A program made the position numbers and the translations under genes. Positions 34,002 through 42,160 of a stretch of 64,000 bases of DNA are shown one piece after another. Under the pieces are notes generated by a model. It had not been told where the DNA came from and ran no database searches. It saw only the letters and a list, made by a program, of their open reading frames with translations. Within the stretch, counting starts at the first letter, position 1. Every line of letters starts with the position of its first letter. This stretch comes from Thermoleophilia bacterium (GTDB taxonomy: Bacteria > Actinomycetota > Thermoleophilia > Miltoncostaeales > Miltoncostaeaceae): NCBI GenBank assembly GCA_017882545.1, contig JADGPG010000075.1:1-64000 (forward strand), in the 5' to 3' direction.

Positions 34002-34705
34002 ATCAGTTCAAGCACCTCGGTCAGCGTCACGACGCGCGGGGTGATGTCCGTGTGGCGGTCGCGCCGGTCGAGCAGCACGCCGGTGATCCCCGCCATCTCT
34101 GCGCCGTGGAGGTCTCGGCGCGGGTCGTCCCCGACGTGCATCGCCGCCGCCGGACCGACACGGGCGGCCTCAAGTGCGGCGGCGAAGATGCGCGGGTCCG
34201 GTTTGGCGACGCCGATCTCGGCACTCACCACGACGGCATCGAGCAGATGGCCGATCCCGATATCCGCGAGATGGGCGGCGAGCGAGCAGTCCCAGTCACT
34301 CACGACCACGATGCGGAGTCCCCGGCCCCGACATGCCTCCAGCACCGGGACGACATCGTCGAACAACGCGAATCGCAGCGCCCCCACAAGCAGCTCGGCG
34401 AGTTCGCGGGCGGGCGGGGCGGCGTCCAGCGACCGCGCGAACACGGCCGCGCAGTCATGGCGGAGGGCGGCGAGCCCAATGGCGTCCGCGCCGCGTAGGT
34501 GGTTGGACCGATAGAAGCCAATCTCGGTCCGCAGTGCCTCGGCCACCGTCGCCTCGTCATTGGCGAAACCCGTGTCGGCAAGCGCCGCCATAAGCACCGG
34601 CACCGGCGGCTCCAGGTGCACGAGCGTCCCCATGGCGTCGAGCAGCAGGGCGCGGGCGCGGGCGCGCGGTAAGCCGGCAACACGGCGATTAGGGGCGGGG
34701 TCCAT
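33998..34705 (-). CDS. HAD-superfamily (subfamily IA) hydrolase
   Basis: 235 residues. HAD motifs: I LLLDAMGTLV, II VVVSDWD, III a Lys in GVAKPDPRIF, IV HVGDDPRRDLHGAEMAG. The nucleophile Asp of motif I is present but the usual second Asp (DxD) is Met, as in HDHD3-like members, so phosphatase activity is uncertain. Helical cap between motifs I and II. The -10 element of the next rightward gene lies just upstream of its start codon, so the two 5' ends are nearly back to back. Confidence 0.82.
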   Translation of the reverse strand: MDPAPNRRVAGLPRARARALLLDAMGTLVHLEPPVPVLMAALADTGFANDEATVAEALRTEIGFYRSNHLRGADAIGLAALRHDCAAVFARSLDAAPPARELAELLVGALRFALFDDVVPVLEACRGRGLRIVVVSDWDCSLAAHLADIGIGHLLDAVVVSAEIGVAKPDPRIFAAALEAARVGPAAAMHVGDDPRRDLHGAEMAGITGVLLDRRDRHTDITPRVVTLTEVLELI

Positions 34706-34712
34706 GCGCGTC

Positions 34713-34718
34713 TATACT
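34713..34718 (+). promoter_or_regulatory. -10 hexamer TATACT for the penicillin-binding protein operon
   Basis: TATACT is close to the TATAAT consensus. It lies 23 bases before the ATG at 34742, with AAGGAAGTAGG between as a ribosome binding site. The upstream TTAGGG (34689-34694, 18-base spacer) is only a weak -35. Confidence 0.5.
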
Positions 34719-34741
34719 GCCGCGCGCAAGGAAGTAGGTCG

Positions 34742-35227
34742 ATGACACGACGACGCCCAGGGCGAACGGGTCTGCTCGCGGCAGTGATTCTCGGTGCGGT
34801 CTGCCTGGTCTGGGCACCCGCGCTGATCGCGATCCCGTACACCCGCGGGCCCGGCGGCGTGCACGACGTCTGGCAACGACCGGACCAGGGGTGGAAGTTC
34901 CTCGTTGACGCAATCACGGAGTCGCGGCATCCACAGCTCGGTACGTCGCAGGCCGCGCTCCAGCGCGCCCAGGAACTGTGGGGCGGGCCTCCGGCGAGCG
35001 CCAGGCGGGTCACGTTGACGTGGACCGACGGATCCTTTCGGGTTCCCGTCCCGCCGCACGGCAAGGTGCCCGGCCGCAACAACCGCATCGCGGCGCCGGT
35101 CGCCGCCATGGAATGGGTCGTTGACGGGCGCGTCAACGGCGGACCGGAGCAGATGGTCGGGATGTTGGACTACGCGACGGGCCGTCCCACGTGGGACATC
35201 CGCAACAGGGTGCGGGCGGCCTCGTGA
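34742..35227 (+). CDS. Uncharacterised secreted or membrane-anchored protein
   Basis: 161 residues from ATG 34742, with a clear ribosome binding site. Basic N-terminus and one hydrophobic segment (about 9-31) ending in an Ala-Pro-rich stretch: a signal anchor or signal peptide. The remainder is soluble, with Trp-rich segments (WKFLVDAI, TLTWTDGSFRVPVP, MEWVVDGR). No family recognised. Its stop overlaps the start of the penicillin-binding protein gene (GTGA), so it may act in cell-wall synthesis alongside it. Confidence 0.6.
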   Translation: MTRRRPGRTGLLAAVILGAVCLVWAPALIAIPYTRGPGGVHDVWQRPDQGWKFLVDAITESRHPQLGTSQAALQRAQELWGGPPASARRVTLTWTDGSFRVPVPPHGKVPGRNNRIAAPVAAMEWVVDGRVNGGPEQMVGMLDYATGRPTWDIRNRVRAAS

Positions 35228-37353
35228 CCTACCGGCAAAAGAAACGCGCACGCCAGAACCGCCGGCGTCGTCAGCGCCGGTCGGGACGCACGCGCGCAAT
35301 CGTGCTCTCGGCCTTCGGGGTCGTCGGTGCGGTGCTGGTGCTCAGCGGTCTTGCCCTCAACCGCGAGATCAAGAAGATCGCCCGCGAGACAGCCCACCTG
35401 AACGTCAAGACGCTCGGCCAGAACACGTCGATCTATGACCGCTACGGCCACCTGCTGGGGATCGTCGCCGGCACCCAGAATCGCACCATCATCACCAACT
35501 CCCAGATGCCACAGAACATCAAGGATGCGACGGTCGCCATCGAGGACAAGCGCTTCTACCAGCACCACGGACTGGACTACGTCCGCCTTGTCGGCGCGGC
35601 ACTCCACGACGTGGCCGGCGGCGGCGGTCTGCAGGGCGGGTCCACCATCACGATGCAGCTGATGAAGGTCCTCGCGCTCGGCGGCAACGACCAGTCGATC
35701 AACGGGAAGCTCAAGGAGGCGTATCTCGCCGTTGAGTACGAGAAGACGCACACCAAGGGCCAGATCCTCACGAACTACCTCAACAGCGTCTTCTACGGCA
35801 ACAACGCGGTCGGCATCGAGGCCGCATCGCTCACCTATTTCGACCGGCATGCCAGGAACATCTCGCTGACCCAAGCAGCACTGCTGGCGGGTCTGCCGCA
35901 GGCGCCGACCCAATACGACCCGTTCCGCCATCCCGTGGCCGCGCGCAACCGACGCAACCAGGTCCTCGCGCAGATGGCCGACCAGCACTACATCTCCCCT
36001 CAGCTCGCCGCGCGGGCCGAGAAGGCAGGTCTCGGTCTCCATCATGGCAACGCCTACAGCGGCGTCCCGAATGAAGGGTTCTTCTTCCAGTACGTCAAGC
36101 AGAACCTGCAGAAGGTCTATGGGCAGGCCCAGCTCGCCGACCAGGGCTTGAAGGTCTATACGACGATCGACCCCAAGCTCAACCAGGACGCGCGCGCCGC
36201 GATCAAGTCGCAGCTGGGCCAGCCCGGCGATCCCGAGGTGGCCATCGTGATGTTGGACTCCCGCACCGGAGCGATCCGAGCGATGGCGTCGACGCAAAAG
36301 TTCAGCACGACGAACCAATTCAACTACGCCACCCAGGCGCTGCGCCAGCCCGGTTCGACCTTCAAGCCGTTCGTGCTGACCACGGCGATCGGACGGGGGA
36401 TCAACCCGTACTCGACCTACTACGTCTCGCGACGGCTGAACTTCTTCGACCCCACCTGGGGCCAGATCAACGTGCAGACCTACAGCAATCAGTATCCCGG
36501 CAAGATCAACATCTACAACGCCACGCTGCAGTCCGACAACTCGGTCTACCAGCAGATGACCCTCGATCTCGGGCCGCAGGCGGTCGTCAACACGGCCTAC
36601 ACGATGGGGATCCCGCGGCAGCGCAACCTGCCGGTCGTCCCGTCCGTGGGGCTCGGGTCCGGCGACGTCACCCCGCTGGACATGGCGACGGCCTACAGCG
36701 CACTCTCCAACCAGGGAATGCGCGTGACGCCGCTGTCGGTGACCAAGATCGTGGCCCCCACCGGTCGCGCCACCGCCACAAGGCCTGCTCTCCACCGCGT
36801 CCTTCCCGACGGCGTCGCCTATGAGGTCACCAAGGTGCTGCACGGCAACGTGCTCGCGGGCACCGGCACCGCCGCCAATATTGCCCCGGACATCGCCGGC
36901 AAGACCGGCACGACATCCAACTACGTCGACGCCTGGTTCATGGGCTATACGCCCTGCTACGTCACCGCCGTGTGGGTCGGCTACCCGAACGCGAGCGGGC
37001 CGGCGCGGTTCATGACCGACGTCCACGGAATTACGGTCGCCGGCGCCACCTTCCCCGCGCACATCTGGGCGGCGTTCATGCAGAACGTGCTCTTCAATAA
37101 TCCGACCTACGCCTGCCCGCTGAACGGGTACCCGCTCCCGAACAGCCCCGTCGCCTGGAAGCCGTTCTCGAGTGCGTTCACCCAATACGCACCCCCGGTG
37201 ACGTCGACCTCGACGACCACCTCGCCGACATCCGGCACGACCAGCACACCGGCCACGACGACCTCGGCGCCACCGGCAACGACACCAAAGACGACCCCGG
37301 CGACGCCCGGCGGCACCACGACCGGCGCGCCGTCACCGAAGCCCCCCGGCTAG
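35224..37353 (+). CDS. Class A penicillin-binding protein (transglycosylase/transpeptidase)
   Basis: 709 residues from GTG 35224. Very basic cytoplasmic N-terminus, one membrane segment (25-45), a GT51 glycosyltransferase domain with EDKRFYQHHG (catalytic Glu107) and QGGSTITMQ (137-145), and a transpeptidase domain with Ser378 in STFK, SDN (437-439) and KTGT (560-563). The final 55 residues are an extended Thr/Ser/Pro tail, typical of actinobacterial PBP1-type proteins. Polymerises and cross-links peptidoglycan outside the membrane. All catalytic motifs are intact. Confidence 0.95.
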   Translation: MTYRQKKRARQNRRRRQRRSGRTRAIVLSAFGVVGAVLVLSGLALNREIKKIARETAHLNVKTLGQNTSIYDRYGHLLGIVAGTQNRTIITNSQMPQNIKDATVAIEDKRFYQHHGLDYVRLVGAALHDVAGGGGLQGGSTITMQLMKVLALGGNDQSINGKLKEAYLAVEYEKTHTKGQILTNYLNSVFYGNNAVGIEAASLTYFDRHARNISLTQAALLAGLPQAPTQYDPFRHPVAARNRRNQVLAQMADQHYISPQLAARAEKAGLGLHHGNAYSGVPNEGFFFQYVKQNLQKVYGQAQLADQGLKVYTTIDPKLNQDARAAIKSQLGQPGDPEVAIVMLDSRTGAIRAMASTQKFSTTNQFNYATQALRQPGSTFKPFVLTTAIGRGINPYSTYYVSRRLNFFDPTWGQINVQTYSNQYPGKINIYNATLQSDNSVYQQMTLDLGPQAVVNTAYTMGIPRQRNLPVVPSVGLGSGDVTPLDMATAYSALSNQGMRVTPLSVTKIVAPTGRATATRPALHRVLPDGVAYEVTKVLHGNVLAGTGTAANIAPDIAGKTGTTSNYVDAWFMGYTPCYVTAVWVGYPNASGPARFMTDVHGITVAGATFPAHIWAAFMQNVLFNNPTYACPLNGYPLPNSPVAWKPFSSAFTQYAPPVTSTSTTTSPTSGTTSTPATTTSAPPATTPKTTPATPGGTTTGAPSPKPPG

Positions 37354-37359
37354 CACCTG

Positions 37360-39030
37360 ATGGCCCGCGCCGCGACCATGGCGCCGCCCCGCCAGCGGGA
37401 CCTGCGCATCATGCGGATTACCGCACCGATCTGGACCGGGATCGCCGCCGCTGTTCTGGCCTGGTGCCTCTACGTGTTCGGGCCACCCGGAGGCGACGCG
37501 GCGACGCACCTGTACCAGGAGCATCTGCTCCGCCAGAACGGCCTGCAGTTTTGGGACAATCTCTGGTACTCGGGCCGCTACAGCCTCGTCAACTACACGC
37601 TGCTGTACTACCCGCTGGCAATCCTCGTGACCCCCGCGATCGCGATCGCCGCCGCGGTCGGCGCCGCGGTCGCGGCGTTCACGCGCTTGGTGCGGACGGC
37701 GTGGGGCGGAATCGCGACGCCGGCCATCGTCGCCGCGACGCTGGTCTTTCCGCTCCAAGTGGTCGCGGGCGTCTACCCGTTCATCCTCGGCCTCGCGCTT
37801 GGTCTCGGCATGCTGGTCGCGCTCCAAGCCGGCCGGGTCTGGGTCGCGGGCGCCTTGGCCGTAGCGACCCTGCTGTCGCACGTCTTGGCATTCGGATTCG
37901 TGCTGATGGTGCTCGTTGCGTGGACGGCAGCCGACCGCACACTGCTGCGAGAGCGCGGCATCCGCGCCATCGTGGCGGTGCTCGCGGGCTGCGTCGTTGT
38001 GCAGCTACTGCTGATCCGCGCGTTCTCACTTCCCGGTGGCAGGTACATGTTCGACCCCAAGGATCTCGCCGCGATCCTGGTGTTCAGCGCCGCCGGCGTC
38101 GCGCTCTGCTACGGCCTTCCCGCGATGCGGGGCCTGATGATCCTCTTTGGCCTGTACGGCCTTGCCGCGATCGGTGACTTCGCGGTCCCGAACGCTGTCG
38201 GAGGAAACATCGTGCGCCTCATGGCGGCGGCCGGGCTGCCACTCATCCTGCTGCCCGTCGCCGCACGACGGTTCCGCCCGCGCTGGATCGTCGCGACCGC
38301 GATCGCCGCGATCGCGCTGTGGCAGGGCGTGTCGCCCGTGACCGAATGGTCGGCGTCCACCTCGGCACCGGGGCAGAGCGCGGCGTACTGGACCCCGGTA
38401 CTGAGCTTCCTCGCCCGGAACGCCACGCCCGATTACCGCGTGGAGGTGGTCCAGTCCAAGCGGTATTGGGAGGCCTACTACGTGGCCGGGCGCGGATATG
38501 CACTGGCCCGCGGCTGGTACCGCCAGGATGACTATCCGGGCAACGCGATCCTCTACAACTCCCCGAATCCGGCGTCGTATCGGGCCTGGTTGCGCACGGC
38601 CGGAGTCCGCTACGTCGCCGTGAGCAACGCGACCCTTGACCCCAGCTCCGTGGCAGAGGCATCCCTGCTGCGCGGTGGTACGTCCGGGCTCGTCGTCGTC
38701 GCGCACAGCGGACCCTGGACGATCTATGCGCTCCCGGACCCCACGCCGATCGTGACCCCATCGGGTGCGGCGGCGGCCACGGCCATGACCCCAACGACGC
38801 TGACACTCCGGGTGCGACGTGCGGTGCCACTGACCGTGCGGGTCCACGACACGCCGTACTGGACCGTCAGCGGTGACGCTGCAGGGTGCGTGGGGGCCGG
38901 CACCGGGACAACCACCACCGTCGTCCCCGCACGACCGGGAACGCTCGTCCTGCGATTCGTAGTTCGCCCGGCGAGCATCTTCCGTGCCCTGCTCGGAATG
39001 AGCACCACCTGCCGGGCGCCGGGCAGCTAG
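37360..39030 (+). CDS. Polytopic membrane protein, GT-C glycosyltransferase-like
   Basis: 556 residues. A hydrophobic N-terminal two-thirds with about ten membrane segments (from about 22 to 330) is followed by an extracytoplasmic C-terminal domain. The first external loop contains GGDAATHLYQEHLL and LWYSGRYSLVNY, reminiscent of the acidic first loop of GT-C (polyprenyl-phosphate-sugar-dependent) transferases. The C-terminal part (WYRQDDYPGNAILYNSPNP; GVRYVAVSNATLDP) resembles the periplasmic domains of such enzymes. ATG 37360 is seven bases after the PBP stop; ATG 37378 is an alternative. Acceptor and donor unknown; homology by pattern only. Confidence 0.55.
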   Translation: MARAATMAPPRQRDLRIMRITAPIWTGIAAAVLAWCLYVFGPPGGDAATHLYQEHLLRQNGLQFWDNLWYSGRYSLVNYTLLYYPLAILVTPAIAIAAAVGAAVAAFTRLVRTAWGGIATPAIVAATLVFPLQVVAGVYPFILGLALGLGMLVALQAGRVWVAGALAVATLLSHVLAFGFVLMVLVAWTAADRTLLRERGIRAIVAVLAGCVVVQLLLIRAFSLPGGRYMFDPKDLAAILVFSAAGVALCYGLPAMRGLMILFGLYGLAAIGDFAVPNAVGGNIVRLMAAAGLPLILLPVAARRFRPRWIVATAIAAIALWQGVSPVTEWSASTSAPGQSAAYWTPVLSFLARNATPDYRVEVVQSKRYWEAYYVAGRGYALARGWYRQDDYPGNAILYNSPNPASYRAWLRTAGVRYVAVSNATLDPSSVAEASLLRGGTSGLVVVAHSGPWTIYALPDPTPIVTPSGAAAATAMTPTTLTLRVRRAVPLTVRVHDTPYWTVSGDAAGCVGAGTGTTTTVVPARPGTLVLRFVVRPASIFRALLGMSTTCRAPGS

Positions 39031-39046
39031 CACTGCGCCAGCGACG

Positions 39047-40801
39047 CTAGCGGTGCACCCACACGTTGCGCGCCCAGGCGATGGCGACGTCCCAGACCGG
39101 TGGAGTGGGAATCTGCGGCACGCTCCGCAAGCGACGATCCGCGGCGGCGACCACCGAGCCCGCGCACACAACGAGCACGAGTCCGAGCACGGGCCCGACG
39201 GCTCCGCGGCCCCCCTGGATCGTGGTGACCAGCAGATACCACGCGGCGTACGGCGCAGCACGCTGAAGCTGGTCACCGACCGACAGCACGAGCACCAGCA
39301 GCGGGACGACCGCGAGCACGATCACGTAGATCAACTGGCGGCGGCGGGCGGCGGTCAGCGCCAGCACGGCGGCGTGCGCCCCGATGACGACGAGCACGAG
39401 CATGAACGGCCGGAAGACCCACACCAGCGCGAGCATCACCCCGAGACCCACCAGACTTGCGGCGACATCGGAGGCGGGAATCAGCGAAAGGCGGGCGATG
39501 CGCGACGCGCTCCAGACGCTGATGACCAGACCGATCACCAAGACCGCCGCGAGCCCAACGAGACTCCGGGCGAGGATCGGCGCATCGCCGGGGAGAGGAA
39601 CCGCGCCCGCCGACATTCCCGGCAGCAGCCCCGCCCGGGCGAGCACCACGCCCGCCGCTGACGCCAGCAACCACGGGATCACGCGAAACCACAGCGCGGT
39701 CATGCCCGGTCGCCAGCGGATGCGAGCGCGTCGAAGCCGAATGCCGGCATCGGCCGACACGACTAGCACGGGCAGGATCAACAGGAGAAGGATGACCCGA
39801 ACACTGGGATCGCCGAGCTGGCGGCCCGCGACGAAGACCGCGCCGGACGGGCCGGGGATCTGCGTCGCCGCGTCCAGCGAACCGGCGAGGCCGAGCACAC
39901 CGTTCCCGACGATCGCAAGCTGCGCCGTGTCGGCCCGCACCGGTCCGTAGACCGGCGTATCGGGACGGCCGGCCACGGTCACCGACGGAATGTCCTCGGA
40001 GATAGCCGGTGCCTGGTCGCCGAAGGTCTGCGGGATGGCGAGGCGCAGTAGCTGGGTCACGATCCCCGGCCGGGATATCACCGCCGCCCCGGCACGGCCG
40101 ACCGCCGTGCGCGCGATCGAATCCAGGCCGAGCGCTTGCTTGTTGTCGCGCCCGCCGGCCCAGACCCACACGCCGGTTCCGGCCGACTGCGCCGGCGAGG
40201 CCACGTTGATGACCGCACCGATGCGGACTCCGGTGACCTTCGGCAAGAACCATCGCATTCCGGCGTTGCCGACCGTGCTGGCATCGAGCGAAACGAAGAT
40301 CAGAGGACGCTGGTGGGCAGTGTTCGCCGACAACTGGGCGAGGGCGACTAGCATCCCCGTCGTGCTGGCGTCGGTCGTGACTCCCGGCGGCGCGTCGCGC
40401 GGGGCGGCGATCACGATCGCGGGCAGCTGCGATGCTCCGGTCAGGGATCCCGGCAGGCTCAGAAAGACGTTGCGGCCATGGATCAAGCGGCCGCGCCAGC
40501 GCGCGACGAACCGCTGTTCGCCGACCGCGGCCCGGCCAATCACCGAACTGTGCGACCCTGAGATTGCCGCAAATTGCCCTTGAACCCACGTTCCGACGGC
40601 GTCGTCCCCGGCCGATCCGGGGGCCCGGGTGGGACCCAGGGACTGCACCGTCGCGGTCGCTGTCGCGATGGCGCTGCCGTTGATCGCCGGCGGGACCGTT
40701 GGCGGCGGGACGCTCGACGGGCCCTGGAGTGTGAGCAGCATGATCAGGATGCCGGCCGCCGCGACGAGCCATGCGATGCGATAGAGGCGGACGTTCAGCA
40801 T
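39047..40801 (-). CDS. Membrane protein with M28-like pseudo-peptidase domain, Gaa1-like layout
   Basis: 584 residues. N-terminal membrane segment (about 7-25), an extracytoplasmic domain (about 40-320), then eight or so membrane segments. The outer domain follows the M28 aminopeptidase pattern but lacks metal ligands: IVIAAPRDAPPG where HxD is expected (134-136), TTDAS where a D-N pair is expected, and FVSLDAS where the catalytic Glu pair is expected (172-175). A pseudo-M28 domain followed by several membrane segments is the layout of the eukaryotic GPI-transamidase subunit Gaa1. Function unknown. Convergent with the GT-C-like gene, 16 bases between stops. Confidence 0.55.
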   Translation of the reverse strand: MLNVRLYRIAWLVAAAGILIMLLTLQGPSSVPPPTVPPAINGSAIATATATVQSLGPTRAPGSAGDDAVGTWVQGQFAAISGSHSSVIGRAAVGEQRFVARWRGRLIHGRNVFLSLPGSLTGASQLPAIVIAAPRDAPPGVTTDASTTGMLVALAQLSANTAHQRPLIFVSLDASTVGNAGMRWFLPKVTGVRIGAVINVASPAQSAGTGVWVWAGGRDNKQALGLDSIARTAVGRAGAAVISRPGIVTQLLRLAIPQTFGDQAPAISEDIPSVTVAGRPDTPVYGPVRADTAQLAIVGNGVLGLAGSLDAATQIPGPSGAVFVAGRQLGDPSVRVILLLLILPVLVVSADAGIRLRRARIRWRPGMTALWFRVIPWLLASAAGVVLARAGLLPGMSAGAVPLPGDAPILARSLVGLAAVLVIGLVISVWSASRIARLSLIPASDVAASLVGLGVMLALVWVFRPFMLVLVVIGAHAAVLALTAARRRQLIYVIVLAVVPLLVLVLSVGDQLQRAAPYAAWYLLVTTIQGGRGAVGPVLGLVLVVCAGSVVAAADRRLRSVPQIPTPPVWDVAIAWARNVWVHR

Positions 40802-40847
40802 CGGGTCGCCGACACCTGACCGGCCATGGGACGCCTGATGCGACGGC

Positions 40848-40853
40848 TAGGAT
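40848..40853 (+). promoter_or_regulatory. -10-like hexamer TAGGAT upstream of the treT-like gene
   Basis: TAGGAT lies 67 bases before the GTG at 40921 in the divergent spacer with the Gaa1-like gene. AAGGGA nine bases before the GTG serves as ribosome binding site. Confidence 0.35.
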
Positions 40854-40920
40854 CTGGGCGTCGCGGGCGCGGCCTCCGCTCAGCATCCCCGACACCGGAA
40901 CCCGTCAAGGGACGTCGTTC

Positions 40921-42159
40921 GTGCTCCGTCAGGTCAATGTGGGCGTCAAGGCACTTGCCGACTACCACTCGATCGTCGCGCGAGATCTGCTCGTCGAGAT
41001 CCGGGAGCTGGCCGCGTCCCTCGAGGGGCTCCGGGTGTGCCACGTCAACGCGACCAGCTTCGGTGGCGGAGTCGCCGAGATCCTGTACAGCCTTGTTCCG
41101 CTCATGAACGACGTCGGGCTCAAGGCGGACTGGCGCGTGATGTTCGGGCGCGAGGAGTTCTTTAACGTCACGAAGGCGATGCACAACGCGCTGCAGGGAG
41201 CCCCTCGCGGCATCACCCCCGACGAGCAGCGCATCTTCGAGCGCTACAACCTGGTCAACGCGGGCGGTCTCGACGGCGACTACGACGTCGTGATTATCCA
41301 CGACCCGCAGCCCATCGGAATCCGCGGGAACACGTCGGGCCTGGACACCGCAAAGTGGGTCTGGCGCTGCCACATCGACCTTTCGGATCCCAACCCCCAG
41401 GTGCTGGAGTACTTGCGGCCGATGATGGCCGGCTATGACGCCGCGGTCTTCCATATGGCCCAATATGTCCCGCAGGGCACAATTCCGCCGGCGGTGATCA
41501 TGCCACCCGCAATCGATCCGCTCACGCCGAAGAACATGGCGCTGTCGGCGGAAGATGCAGCGTACATCGTCCATCAGTTCGGCTTGGACATCGACCGCCC
41601 GCTGATGCTGCAGGTCTCGCGTTTCGACCCATGGAAGGACCCGCTCGGGGTCATCGACGCGTACCGCATCGTCGCCGAACGCGTTCCGGGGGTGCAGCTG
41701 GCACTTGTGGGCTCGATGGCAACCGACGATCCTGAGGGCTGGGAGTTCTACAACCGCACCGTCGACCACGCCGACGGGGATCCGAACATCTACATTTTGT
41801 CCAATCTCAACAACGTCGGGGGCATCGAAGTCAACGCCTTCCAGACCCAGGCCGTCGCCGTGATCCAGAAGTCGCTGCGGGAGGGCTTCGGGCTGACGGT
41901 CACCGAGTCGCTGTGGAAGGCCCGGCCGACCATCGGGGGCAACACGGGCGGCATCCCGCTCCAGATCAGCGACGGGGTCACCGGCTACCTGGTCGATTCG
42001 TCGGCCGCCTGCGCCCAGCGAATGCTCGACATCATCGACGACCCCGGCGGCGCCCACGAGATGGCGCGGCGGGGCAAGGAGCACGTCCGCGCCGAGTTCC
42101 TCACGCCTCGCTTGCTACGCGACTGGCTGCGCCTGTTCTCCGACCTCGTGGGCGCCTGA
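40921..42159 (+). CDS. treT: GT4-family trehalose synthase (TreT-like)
   Basis: 412 residues from GTG 40921, with AAGGGA upstream. TreT joins NDP-glucose and glucose directly and reversibly to trehalose. Close family features: the N-terminal VCHVNATSFGGGVAEIL, LVPLMNDVGLKADWRV, FFNVTKAMHNALQG, then SRFDPWKDPLGVIDAYR, the donor-site EGFGLTVTESLWKARP and GGNTGGIPLQI. The next gene encodes a GT20 protein of the trehalose-phosphate synthase family, one base after the stop, so two different trehalose-type enzymes are co-transcribed. Confidence 0.85.
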   Translation: MLRQVNVGVKALADYHSIVARDLLVEIRELAASLEGLRVCHVNATSFGGGVAEILYSLVPLMNDVGLKADWRVMFGREEFFNVTKAMHNALQGAPRGITPDEQRIFERYNLVNAGGLDGDYDVVIIHDPQPIGIRGNTSGLDTAKWVWRCHIDLSDPNPQVLEYLRPMMAGYDAAVFHMAQYVPQGTIPPAVIMPPAIDPLTPKNMALSAEDAAYIVHQFGLDIDRPLMLQVSRFDPWKDPLGVIDAYRIVAERVPGVQLALVGSMATDDPEGWEFYNRTVDHADGDPNIYILSNLNNVGGIEVNAFQTQAVAVIQKSLREGFGLTVTESLWKARPTIGGNTGGIPLQISDGVTGYLVDSSAACAQRMLDIIDDPGGAHEMARRGKEHVRAEFLTPRLLRDWLRLFSDLVGA

Positions 42160-42160
42160 G

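Noticed and set aside
35170-37185. Long open frame antisense to the penicillin-binding protein gene (over 600 codons)
   Set aside because: Very GC-rich coding sequence leaves the opposite strand free of stops. The frame lacks any domain, is Arg/Asp/Gly-biased, and lies opposite a gene with complete catalytic motifs.
39031-39046. Intrinsic terminator between the two convergent membrane-protein genes
   Set aside because: Only 16 bases, with no stem and T-run. No other convincing stem plus T-run was found in the spacers examined.
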